Translations under genes and position numbers: made by a program
DNA from: an uncultured Eubacterium sp.
Lineage (GTDB): Bacteria > Bacillota > Clostridia > Oscillospirales > Acutalibacteraceae
DNA: 5,739 bases
NCBI GenBank assembly: GCA_902462495.1
Contig: CABQCC010000094.1
Coordinates: 1 to 5,739 of the forward strand
Direction of reading: 5' to 3'
Notes under the pieces: model-generated
Seen by the model: only the letters and a program-made list of their open reading frames with translations
The model's database searches: none
What the model was told of the DNA's origin: nothing
Shown here: positions 1-5,739 of the stretch, in pieces
How positions within the stretch are numbered: position 1 is the stretch's first letter
How the letters are laid out: each line of letters starts with the position of its first letter

Positions 1-1
1 A

Positions 2-544
2 AATCCAAAGAACTGTGGCAACTATATACTTTTTGATGCGGAAAAAACAACTCCTTATGAGTTCTATCAGTATTGGAGAAATGTTGATGACGGCGATGTT
101 ATCAAGTGTATGAAACTTCTTACATTCATCCCTATGAGCGAGATTAACGAGTATGCAAAACTTGAGGGTGCAGAGCTTAACAAGGCAAAAGAGGTTCTTG
201 CTTATTCTCTTACAGAACTTGTTCATGGCAAGGAAGAGGCAGACAAGGCTCAAGCAGCGGCAAAGGCTCTTTTTGCAGGTGGCTCAGATGATAGCAATAT
301 GCCGACAACAACTGTTGACGATGCAGATTTCGAGGACGGCAAAGTAACTGTTCTTTCTCTTATGATTAAGGCAGGTATGATTAAGTCAAACGGCGAGGGC
401 AGACGCCTCATTCAGCAGGGCGGTATCAGCGTAAATGATGAAAAAATCACCGATGTTTTCACCGCTGTATCAAAGGACGACATCGCAAACGGCATCGTTG
501 TCAAGAAAGGCAAAAAAGTATTCCATAAGTTCACACTTGCATAA
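2..544 (+). CDS. tyrS: Tyrosyl-tRNA synthetase, C-terminal part (5' end outside window)
   Basis: TyrRS is a cytoplasmic class I synthetase that activates tyrosine with ATP and loads it onto tRNA-Tyr. The frame is open from base 2 to a TAA at 542-544, giving 180 codons, so the true start and the HIGH motif lie upstream of the window. The segment EKTTPYEFYQYWRNVDDGDV (about bases 53-112) is the family signature just after the KMSKS-type loop and is very close to the usual KTSPYEFYQ(Y/F)W. It is followed by the helical anticodon-binding region and SNMPTTTVDD, the linker typical of bacterial TyrRS. The last ~65 residues (about 345-541) form an S4 RNA-binding domain, with SLMIKAGMIKSNGEGRRLIQQGGISVND as its core (two pieces of the S4 helix-turn-strand). 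The ATG at 110 is internal and not the start. The first few codons (NPKNCGNYILFD) match the family less well than the rest. A terminator follows directly, so this gene ends its own transcription unit; any T-box leader would be upstream and unseen. Confidence 0.95.
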   Translation, partial: NPKNCGNYILFDAEKTTPYEFYQYWRNVDDGDVIKCMKLLTFIPMSEINEYAKLEGAELNKAKEVLAYSLTELVHGKEEADKAQAAAKALFAGGSDDSNMPTTTVDDADFEDGKVTVLSLMIKAGMIKSNGEGRRLIQQGGISVNDEKITDVFTAVSKDDIANGIVVKKGKKVFHKFTLA

Positions 545-557
545 GTTAATATTTTTT

Positions 558-590
558 AAATACCATTTCAGAAATGAAGTGGTATTTTTT
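558..590 (+). terminator. Rho-independent terminator of tyrS
   Basis: The stem AAATACCATTTCA (558-570) pairs with TGAAGTGGTATTT (575-587) over 13 bp, with one G-T mismatch (G-U in RNA) and a GAAA tetraloop at 571-574. It runs into TTTTTT at 585-590. It starts 13 nt after the tyrS stop codon and separates tyrS from the ligA promoter downstream. The opposite strand lacks an extended T-run after the stem, so it looks one-directional. Confidence 0.9.
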
Positions 591-602
591 ATGCCGTGTA
601 GG

Positions 603-631
603 TTGATAAAATGTCCTTATAATGTTATAAT
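603..631 (+). promoter_or_regulatory. Sigma-A type promoter for the ligA operon
   Basis: TTGATA (603-608, -35) and TATAAT (626-631, perfect -10) are separated by exactly 17 bp, and TG at 623-624 gives an extended -10 (TGTTATAAT). Transcription would begin near 637-638, leaving a leader of only about 23 nt before the ligA ATG, too short for a riboswitch. Two further TATAAT hexamers lie at 618-623 and 635-640, but neither has a good -35 at the right distance. The site lies just after the tyrS terminator, as expected for the start of a new unit. Confidence 0.78.
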
Positions 632-644
632 AATTATAATTATT
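629..644. repeat. Perfect 16-bp AT-only palindrome over the predicted transcription start
   Basis: AATAATTATAATTATT is its own reverse complement. It overlaps the last bases of the -10 box and the predicted start of transcription, where a repressor dimer would block initiation. It contains no G or C, so it may simply reflect the AT-rich promoter. An operator role is only an inference. Confidence 0.35.
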
Positions 645-649
645 GCTTT

Positions 650-655
650 AAGGTG
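650..655 (+). promoter_or_regulatory. Ribosome binding site of ligA
   Basis: AAGGTG lies 5 nt before the ATG at 661 and is a partial match to AAGGAGG. No other ATG, GTG or TTG in the frame has a better-placed site, which supports the start at 661. Confidence 0.6.
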
Positions 656-660
656 ATTGT

Positions 661-2631
661 ATGGAAAATATCAAGCAAAAAATTGATGAATTAAGAAAAA
701 CTCTTCGCTATCATTCCGACCGTTATTATAACGATGACGCACCTGAAATTGAGGACTACGAGTACGATATGATGATGCGTGAACTTAAAGAATTAGAAGA
801 AAAATATCCGCAGTATGACGCTGTTGATTCTCCAACGAAAAGAGTCGGAGGCAAAGCGGATAATTCCTTTGAAAGCGTTGAACATACTGTCAGAATGGAA
901 AGTTTGCAGGATGCTTTTTCAAAAGAGGAAATTTTTGATTTTGACCGTAGAGTAAAGGAAAGTGTTTCGGATGTTCATTATGTTGTTGAACCTAAAATTG
1001 ACGGCCTTTCCGTAAGCCTTGAATATGTCAACGGCGAGTTTGTAAGAGGTTCAACCCGTGGTGACGGAAATGTCGGCGAGGATGTTTCGGGCAATTTGCG
1101 TGTAATTCATAACATTCCGCTCAAACTCAATGTTTCCGTTCCTTTTATTGAGGTCAGAGGCGAGGTCTATATGCCAAAAAAGAGTTTTGAACGAGTTGTT
1201 GACCGTCAGCTTATCAATGACGAAAAGCCGTTCAAAAATCCTCGAAATGCTGCCGCAGGCTCTCTCCGTCAAAAGGACAGCAGGGTTGCCGCCGAGCGTG
1301 GACTTGATATTTTCGTTTTCAATATTCAGCAAATTGAGGGCGTAACCCTTAATTCTCATAAGGAAAGCCTTGATTATCTCAAAAAACTCGGCTTCAACAC
1401 AATTCCTTATTATGAGAGAGTTGACGATATTCAAACTGCGTTTTCAAAGGTTGAGGAAATCGGCGAAAGACGAGGAAGCCTTGAATTTGACATTGACGGT
1501 GCGGTAATCAAGGTTGATGATTTTGCTCAAAGAGAGATTTTGGGCTCAACCGCAAAGTTTCCAAAATGGGCAGTTGCTTTCAAATATCCGCCTGAGGAGA
1601 AGCAGACAAAAATTATTGATATAGAAATTACTGTCGGCAGAACGGGCAAACTCACGCCGACAGCAGTTCTTGAGGCTGTTCACCTTGCAGGAACAACAGT
1701 TTCGAGGGCAACGCTCCATAATCAGGATTTCATCAATGAAAAGGGCGTTAATATCGGTGATGTTGTCACTGTCAGAAAAGCAGGCGATATCATTCCGGAA
1801 GTCCTTTGTGTGAATGAAAAGCACAGTGACGGCAGTTTTGTTTATCCCGATACTTGTCCGTCTTGTCACGAAAAGGTTATCAGAGAAAACGGCGAGGTTG
1901 ATATCAGATGCATCAATCCCGAATGTCCGGCACAGCTTCTTCGCAATTTGATTCACTTCTGTTCTCGTGATGCAATGGATATTGAGGGTCTCGGTCCGAG
2001 TATTATTGAAACCTTTGTAAATGAGGGTATGATAAATAAAGTTACCGATATTTATCATCTTGACAAAGACAAAATTGCTTCGTTGGACGGATTTAAAGAA
2101 ACAAGCGCAAATAACATCATCACTTCTGTTGAAAACAGCAAGAACAATGATTTGGGCAAACTGATTTTCGCTTTTGGTATTCGCCATATTGGCGCAAAAG
2201 CAGGAAAATTGTTGGCTGATGAATTTAAAAATATCGACAATATTATCAACGCTTCAAGAGAAGCAATCCTTGATATAGACGGATACGGCGATATTATGGC
2301 GGATGCCGTGTATGACTTTTTCCATACAGAAAATGCGATTGAACTTGTCAATGAACTAAAGGCGGTTGGTGTGAATATGCAGAGCAAAACCGTCGTTGTT
2401 GACAAAAGATTTGACGGTATGACCTTTGTTTTGACAGGCACATTGCCAACCTATAAACGCTCGGAAGCGTCAAAGATTATTGAATCCTTTGGCGGCAAAA
2501 CCTCATCATCCGTCAGCAAAAAAACAAACTATGTTCTTGCAGGTGAGTCGGGAGGCTCAAAACTTGATAAAGCTGCGGCTCTCGGTGTTCCTGTGATTGA
2601 TGAAAATGAATTTAACGAAATGATTAAGTGA
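661..2631 (+). CDS. ligA: NAD+-dependent DNA ligase LigA
   Basis: LigA seals 5'-phosphate/3'-OH nicks in duplex DNA, using NAD+ as AMP donor; it is needed for Okazaki fragment joining and repair. The 656 residues match the usual 650-680, with all domains present. Domain Ia (about 1-65) carries RYYNDDAPEIEDYEYD with Y22, D32, Y35 and D36 for NMN binding. The adenylation domain has EPKIDG with the AMP-accepting lysine K112, EVRGEV (E168), NPRNAAAGSLRQ (193-204), DGAVIKV (K284) and KWAVAFKYP (K308). An OB fold follows (about 315-390). A four-cysteine zinc finger uses C399, C402, C417 and C422. Helix-hairpin-helix repeats occupy about 430-575 (for example DIEGLGPSII) and a BRCT domain about 582-656 (FVLTGTLPTYKR...SFGGK). 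Position 23 is Tyr where E. coli has His, which is common in Gram-positives. It is the first gene of the predicted operon, and its TGA is 1 nt before the next ATG. No key residue is missing. Confidence 0.99.
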   Translation: MENIKQKIDELRKTLRYHSDRYYNDDAPEIEDYEYDMMMRELKELEEKYPQYDAVDSPTKRVGGKADNSFESVEHTVRMESLQDAFSKEEIFDFDRRVKESVSDVHYVVEPKIDGLSVSLEYVNGEFVRGSTRGDGNVGEDVSGNLRVIHNIPLKLNVSVPFIEVRGEVYMPKKSFERVVDRQLINDEKPFKNPRNAAAGSLRQKDSRVAAERGLDIFVFNIQQIEGVTLNSHKESLDYLKKLGFNTIPYYERVDDIQTAFSKVEEIGERRGSLEFDIDGAVIKVDDFAQREILGSTAKFPKWAVAFKYPPEEKQTKIIDIEITVGRTGKLTPTAVLEAVHLAGTTVSRATLHNQDFINEKGVNIGDVVTVRKAGDIIPEVLCVNEKHSDGSFVYPDTCPSCHEKVIRENGEVDIRCINPECPAQLLRNLIHFCSRDAMDIEGLGPSIIETFVNEGMINKVTDIYHLDKDKIASLDGFKETSANNIITSVENSKNNDLGKLIFAFGIRHIGAKAGKLLADEFKNIDNIINASREAILDIDGYGDIMADAVYDFFHTENAIELVNELKAVGVNMQSKTVVVDKRFDGMTFVLTGTLPTYKRSEASKIIESFGGKTSSSVSKKTNYVLAGESGGSKLDKAAALGVPVIDENEFNEMIK

Positions 2632-2632
2632 T

Positions 2633-3469
2633 ATGATAGAATTTAGAAAAAAGCAAAAACGATTAAAAAAAATAATGAACTCAGTTGTTATTGTAACAGC
2701 CGTTTACCTTTTTGTTTATATCGGCGTTGAGCCTGTTGTGGCAAAATCACTCGGTGCAACGGTGACTATGATTGCTGCTTATTTGAGTGATATTCTTGTC
2801 GTTGCGAGTATGGCTGTTCTGTTTCTGTATTTTTCAAAATACGGCAAGAGCGATAAATTTCTTGAATCTGTTGAGAATGAACTGTCCGACACCGGATATT
2901 ATTTCACCGCAAGGCAGGAAAAAGATATAGACAGCTATTACAACGCTGTTGTTGAGAACTTGCGACTCAATTCTTTTTCGGTTGACGAAAAAGTTGTTGT
3001 TGATGATTTTGAGTTCACCGCCCGTGCAACAAAGGGCAAGAGCGTAATCTATATTCTTAAAGAAGATGAAGTTGACAAAAACGATTTGATTGCTTATCAA
3101 GAGTCGGCAATTTATGATTTGACCTCAATCAACCTAAAACGCAAGGCTGATGTTGTTATGCTTTATATTTGCGACCGTGCCGATGACGGTGCCGTTTCGC
3201 TGTCAAAAATGATTACTCCGCTTGGCAGAAAAGAGCAAATAAAGATTGCAAATGCCGTTGTTGAGGTTTCATCTTCACGCTGTTATTTCCTTGGAAATAA
3301 GGCGACAAAGTGCCAACAGTTGATTGCAAATTACGCTATGAATGTTGAAGTTCCAATCAAGGACGAGTTCAAGGGCAAGGAGCAATTACCGTTTCAGGCT
3401 GAACTTGAAGAACATATGAAAGAATTTAACATAAAGGACTTTAAAAACGGTACTTTCTATGCACATTGA
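2633..3469 (+). CDS. Uncharacterised membrane protein with two TM helices and a cytoplasmic domain
   Basis: I do not recognise this 278-residue protein. A lysine/arginine-rich N-terminus (RKKQKRLKK, 5-13) precedes two hydrophobic segments (about 17-37 and 41-67), followed by YGKSDK. By the positive-inside rule both ends should be cytoplasmic, with a very short outer loop. The remaining ~210 residues are soluble and look mixed alpha/beta: a helical stretch (about 72-111), strands around VVVDDFEFTARA and KSVIYILKED, a helix, strand ADVVMLYICD (172-181), a helix, strand ANAVVEVSSSRCYFLGN (206-222), then a lysine/glutamate-rich tail. I see no nucleotide-binding loop, zinc site or obvious catalytic motif. 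The start at 2633 is 1 nt after the ligA stop, with only a weak upstream site, so translation is probably coupled to ligA. M15 (ATG at 2675) is a possible alternative but would remove the positive charges. Base composition matches its neighbours. Its location suggests co-expression with ligA and murD, but the function is unknown. Confidence 0.85.
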   Translation: MIEFRKKQKRLKKIMNSVVIVTAVYLFVYIGVEPVVAKSLGATVTMIAAYLSDILVVASMAVLFLYFSKYGKSDKFLESVENELSDTGYYFTARQEKDIDSYYNAVVENLRLNSFSVDEKVVVDDFEFTARATKGKSVIYILKEDEVDKNDLIAYQESAIYDLTSINLKRKADVVMLYICDRADDGAVSLSKMITPLGRKEQIKIANAVVEVSSSRCYFLGNKATKCQQLIANYAMNVEVPIKDEFKGKEQLPFQAELEEHMKEFNIKDFKNGTFYAH

Positions 3470-3476
3470 TAATTTT

Positions 3477-3483
3477 AAGGAGG
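3477..3483 (+). promoter_or_regulatory. Strong ribosome binding site of murD
   Basis: AAGGAGG is a full match to the anti-Shine-Dalgarno core, with a 7-nt spacer to the ATG at 3491. It fixes the murD start and is much stronger than the sites of the other genes in the window, so MurD translation need not depend on the upstream gene. Confidence 0.88.
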
Positions 3484-3490
3484 CGGTTTT

Positions 3491-4912
3491 ATGACACCGG
3501 CTGAAGAGTATATAAATTCAATAAAAGGTAAAAAAGTTGCATTTGTGGGTATGGGAGTTGCGAACACTCCGTGTGCCGAATTTTTGGCAAAAAACGGGAT
3601 AGAAACCTATGCTTGCGATATGCGAGACAAAAAGTATATCGGCGAGGATGTTTGCAAGCGACTTGAAAGTTTGGGCGTTTATTTCTCTCTCGGCGAACAT
3701 TATCTTGATGTTTTGCCACAGATGGACATTGTTTTTCGTTCTCATGGAATTTTGCCGTTCCAAAATCCTTGGATTGGCGAATGTATCAAAAGAGGACAAA
3801 CTGTCACGACTGAAATGGAAGTGTTTTTCAAATACTGCCCGTCAAAGATTTTTGCGGTAACAGGTTCAAACGGAAAAACAACCACAACAACGCTTATTTC
3901 AAAAATGCTTGAAACAGAGGGACACAAAGTGTTTCTCGGCGGAAACATCGGCAAAGCTCTTATGCCGTGCCTTGACGAAATCACAAAAGACGATATTGCC
4001 GTTGTTGAGCTTTCATCGTTCCAACTTCTTACAATGGGCAATATGAAAAACAAGCCTGATGTTGCGGTTGTGACAAATATTGAATGTACACACCAAGATC
4101 ATCACATCAGCCTTGATGAATATGTTGACGCAAAGCGTAATGTTTTGATTTATCAAAACGCTTCACAACGCACCGTGCTCAATGCGGATTGTGATTATTC
4201 AATCGGCAACAGCGTTTATCACGATATGAGATATGATGTAAGAGGACAGCTTTTCGAATTCTCAATCAAGCACCCTGTTGAAAACGGTGCGTATATGGAC
4301 GACAATGACGATATTTATTATGTTGAAAACGGCAAAAAAACTCTTGTTATGAACAAGTCGGATATCATCATTCCGGGTATGCACAATGTTGAGAATTATT
4401 GCACTGCAATTTCTGCCGTTTGGGGTATGGTCGGAGTTGACACAATCAAAAAGATTGCACAGACCTTCGGCGGTGTCGAACACAGAATCGAATTTGTCAG
4501 AGAGTTTGACGGAGTAAGATATTACAACGATTCTATCGCAACATCTCCAAGCCGTGTAATCAGCGGATTAAAGGCATTCGGTACAAAAATTATTGTCCTT
4601 ATGGGCGGAAGTGACAAGGGCAATGATATGTCCGAAATGGTGCCTTATATTTTGAAATATGTAAAACTTCTTGTCCTCAACGGTGCAACCGCAGACAAGA
4701 TTTACGACACAATTGTTGCCGACCCGAATTATAAGGATAGCGGTATCGTAATCGAAAAAGTACCGACTATGGCAGAGGCTCTTGAAGTTGCAAAGTCAAA
4801 GGCACAGCCGGGCGATATAGTTTCGCTCTGTCCTGCGTGTCCTGCTTTTGACCAGTTCAAAACATTTGAATACAGAGGCAGAGAATTTAAAAGATTGGTT
4901 AATGAATTTTAA
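3491..4912 (+). CDS. murD: UDP-N-acetylmuramoyl-L-alanine--D-glutamate ligase MurD
   Basis: MurD adds D-glutamate to UDP-MurNAc-L-Ala with ATP in the cytoplasm, the second amino-acid step of peptidoglycan precursor synthesis. It has 473 residues, slightly long for the family (about 440-460). The N-terminal Rossmann-like domain has VAFVGMGVANTP (16-27). The ATPase core has P-loop GSNGKTTT (125-132), GGNIG (150-154), VELSSFQL (172-179), the NI..H.D.H region (N196 to H205) and K215, probably the carbamylated lysine (VDAKRN). Then come GMHNVENYCTA (296-306), GGVEHRIEF (327-335), NDSIATSP (346-353) and GGSDKG (372-377), whose lysine K376 matches the D-Glu-binding lysine. The C-terminus is CPACPAFDQFKTFEYRGREF. 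Ile349 replaces the Lys of NDSKAT, as I recall for many clostridial MurD proteins. Cys199-Thr200 replace the usual Pro-Asn of PNHLD, and Ala452 sits where E. coli has Ser415. MurC, MurE and MurF are less likely because the C-terminal DQF..FE.RG.EF block is MurD-like. The next gene starts 1 nt after its TAA. Confidence 0.95.
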   Translation: MTPAEEYINSIKGKKVAFVGMGVANTPCAEFLAKNGIETYACDMRDKKYIGEDVCKRLESLGVYFSLGEHYLDVLPQMDIVFRSHGILPFQNPWIGECIKRGQTVTTEMEVFFKYCPSKIFAVTGSNGKTTTTTLISKMLETEGHKVFLGGNIGKALMPCLDEITKDDIAVVELSSFQLLTMGNMKNKPDVAVVTNIECTHQDHHISLDEYVDAKRNVLIYQNASQRTVLNADCDYSIGNSVYHDMRYDVRGQLFEFSIKHPVENGAYMDDNDDIYYVENGKKTLVMNKSDIIIPGMHNVENYCTAISAVWGMVGVDTIKKIAQTFGGVEHRIEFVREFDGVRYYNDSIATSPSRVISGLKAFGTKIIVLMGGSDKGNDMSEMVPYILKYVKLLVLNGATADKIYDTIVADPNYKDSGIVIEKVPTMAEALEVAKSKAQPGDIVSLCPACPAFDQFKTFEYRGREFKRLVNEF

Positions 4913-4913
4913 T

Positions 4914-5678
4914 ATGAATACTACTGAACTGTTAAAAAAACTGACATCGGCTGTCGGTGTCAGCGGTATGGAAAATAATGTGTCAACTTTGCTTGCCGAT
5001 ATGCTCAGGCAGTACGGTGAAGTTGCGGTTGACGATATGAACAATGTTGTTTGTACCTTTGGCAACGGAAAACACTTTTTGCTTGATGCTCATCTTGACG
5101 AAATCGGCTTTATCGTCAAGGCTGTTACAAATGACGGCTTCATCAAGGTTGACAAATGCGGCGGAGTTGACGAAAGAATGCTCCTTGCAAGCGAAGTTTC
5201 CGTTTGGGGCAAAAAAGAGGTTAGGGGAGTTATTTCAAACTTGCCTCCTCATCTTCAAAAATCAGGCGAGAAAAAGCCTCCAAAAATTGACGAAATCGCA
5301 ATTGATGTCGGTATGACAAAGGCGGAAGCAGAGAAAATCATTTCACTTGGCGACCGTGTAACATTCAAGCGAAATTTCAATGAACTTGTCGGCACACAGG
5401 TCTGCTCAAATGTCCTTGATGACCGAAGCGGTGTTGCTTCAATTCTGCTTGCGCTTGAAAAATTAAAAGATGTTGATGCAAAGATAACCGTTTGCTTTTC
5501 TTCTCAGGAGGAAGTCGGCACACGAGGCGCAAAGACCGTTGCTTACGGCAAGGATGTTGACGAAGCGATTGTTGTTGATGTGTCGTTCGGCTACACTCCG
5601 ATGTGCAAAAAATCAGATTGTGGCGAAATCGGTAAGGGTGTAATGATTGGTGTTGCTCCGATTTTGGGGCGGGATTAA
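4914..5678 (+). CDS. M42-family metallo-aminopeptidase (glutamyl aminopeptidase/FrvX type), N-terminal part, probably frameshifted
   Basis: M42 enzymes are cytoplasmic, usually dodecameric, two-metal aminopeptidases that trim short peptides; some members were named endoglucanase. The opening TELLKKLTSAVGVSGMENNV is typical. Metal and catalytic residues, numbered from the ATG at 4914, are H60 in DAHLDEIGF, D169/D170 in LDDRSG, the E199-E200 pair in SQEEVGTRGA and D222 in VVDVSFG. An inserted beta-domain lies between H60 and D170. The frame ends at a TAA (5676-5678) after 254 residues, although the family is about 330-360 long. The last metal-binding histidine is not reached, and the family-like reading continues in another frame. 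I chose 4914 because it is 1 nt after the murD stop, which suits coupled translation, and matches the usual N-terminus. ATG 4902 (11-nt overlap) is the alternative; neither has a clear Shine-Dalgarno site. A start at 4848 is unlikely because it lies deep inside murD. Confidence 0.85.
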   Translation: MNTTELLKKLTSAVGVSGMENNVSTLLADMLRQYGEVAVDDMNNVVCTFGNGKHFLLDAHLDEIGFIVKAVTNDGFIKVDKCGGVDERMLLASEVSVWGKKEVRGVISNLPPHLQKSGEKKPPKIDEIAIDVGMTKAEAEKIISLGDRVTFKRNFNELVGTQVCSNVLDDRSGVASILLALEKLKDVDAKITVCFSSQEEVGTRGAKTVAYGKDVDEAIVVDVSFGYTPMCKKSDCGEIGKGVMIGVAPILGRD

Positions 5679-5739
5679 ATCAGCACCTTGACAAAATCGC
5701 AGAGCAGGCGAAAAACATACGGATAAATCCTCGTCTTTC
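5672..5739 (+). pseudogene. Continuation of the M42 peptidase in another frame, running off the window
   Basis: From 5675 the frame shifted by one base reads LNQHLDKIAEQAKNIRI and stays open to the window end. This fits the conserved helix that follows the 'APxLxR' segment in M42 proteins (usually ...L...L.EIAEKNNI). The other frame ends in APILGRD and then stop. Restoring one base in the G-rich run TTGGGGCGGGATT (for example one more G near 5673) would join the two frames. This is therefore either a real frameshift that cuts the enzyme before its last metal ligand, or a one-base sequence or assembly error. The rest of the gene is outside the window, so I cannot tell which. Confidence 0.6.

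Noticed and set aside
435..656. Small + strand open frame from the end of tyrS to just before ligA
   Set aside because: It runs through the tyrS S4 domain, the terminator hairpin and the promoter, and ends in a run of isoleucines from AT-rich DNA. It is not a plausible protein.
632..660. Riboswitch or T-box in the ligA leader
   Set aside because: The predicted leader is only about 23 nt and has no structured element. The only clear hairpin in the intergenic region is the tyrS terminator.
1546..2187. Antisense open frame of 213 codons inside ligA
   Set aside because: It lies fully opposite conserved ligA codons, has no ribosome binding site, and its product is low-complexity with no family resemblance. 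Other antisense frames at 1051-1434, 2055-2441, 3742-4053 and 4796-5065 are the same kind of shadow.
4848..4913. Longer N-terminus for the M42 peptidase (start at 4848)
   Set aside because: It would overlap 65 bases of conserved murD C-terminal codons and add 22 residues not seen in the family. The ATG at 4914 (or 4902) gives a typical start.
1..5739. Defence system, mobile element, CRISPR array or RNA gene
   Set aside because: All five coding regions are packed and four are housekeeping families. I saw no direct repeats with spacers, terminal inverted repeats, transposase, tRNA or rRNA sequence, or change in base composition.

Overview
The window is about 5.7 kb of ordinary bacterial chromosome, with every gene on the + strand. 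Moderate AT-richness (about 40% GC by eye), strong AAGGAGG-type ribosome binding sites, a clostridial style of MurD (NDSIATSP in place of NDSKATN) and a NAD+-dependent ligase beside a cell-wall gene suggest a low-GC Gram-positive of class Clostridia. A Ruminococcaceae/Oscillospiraceae-like gut anaerobe is the best guess. There is no 16S rRNA or species marker, so this rests on protein style only.

Layout: (1) bases 2-544 hold the 3' end of tyrS (tyrosyl-tRNA synthetase, end of the catalytic core plus the S4 RNA-binding domain), closed by a clear intrinsic terminator at 558-590. (2) A near-consensus sigma-A promoter at 603-631, overlapped by a 16-bp AT-only palindrome, starts a new unit. (3) That unit holds ligA (661-2631), a two-TM membrane protein of unknown function (2633-3469), murD (3491-4912) and the start of an M42-family metallopeptidase (from about 4914, running off the right edge). 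Gaps in the unit are 1, 21 and 1 nt, so it is probably one operon with translational coupling at two junctions.

Functionally, the unit combines DNA ligation (replication and repair), cytoplasmic peptidoglycan precursor synthesis (D-Glu addition to UDP-MurNAc-L-Ala) and peptide turnover. These are growth-related housekeeping roles, and nothing in the sequence shows a dedicated joint pathway.

I found no mobile elements, CRISPR arrays, RNA genes or defence genes, and no convincing novel system. The points most worth a second look are the uncharacterised membrane protein between ligA and murD, the apparent single-base frameshift in the M42 peptidase about 65 bases before the window end, and unusual residues at otherwise conserved positions in MurD. 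There is no gene-free stretch longer than about 120 bases.
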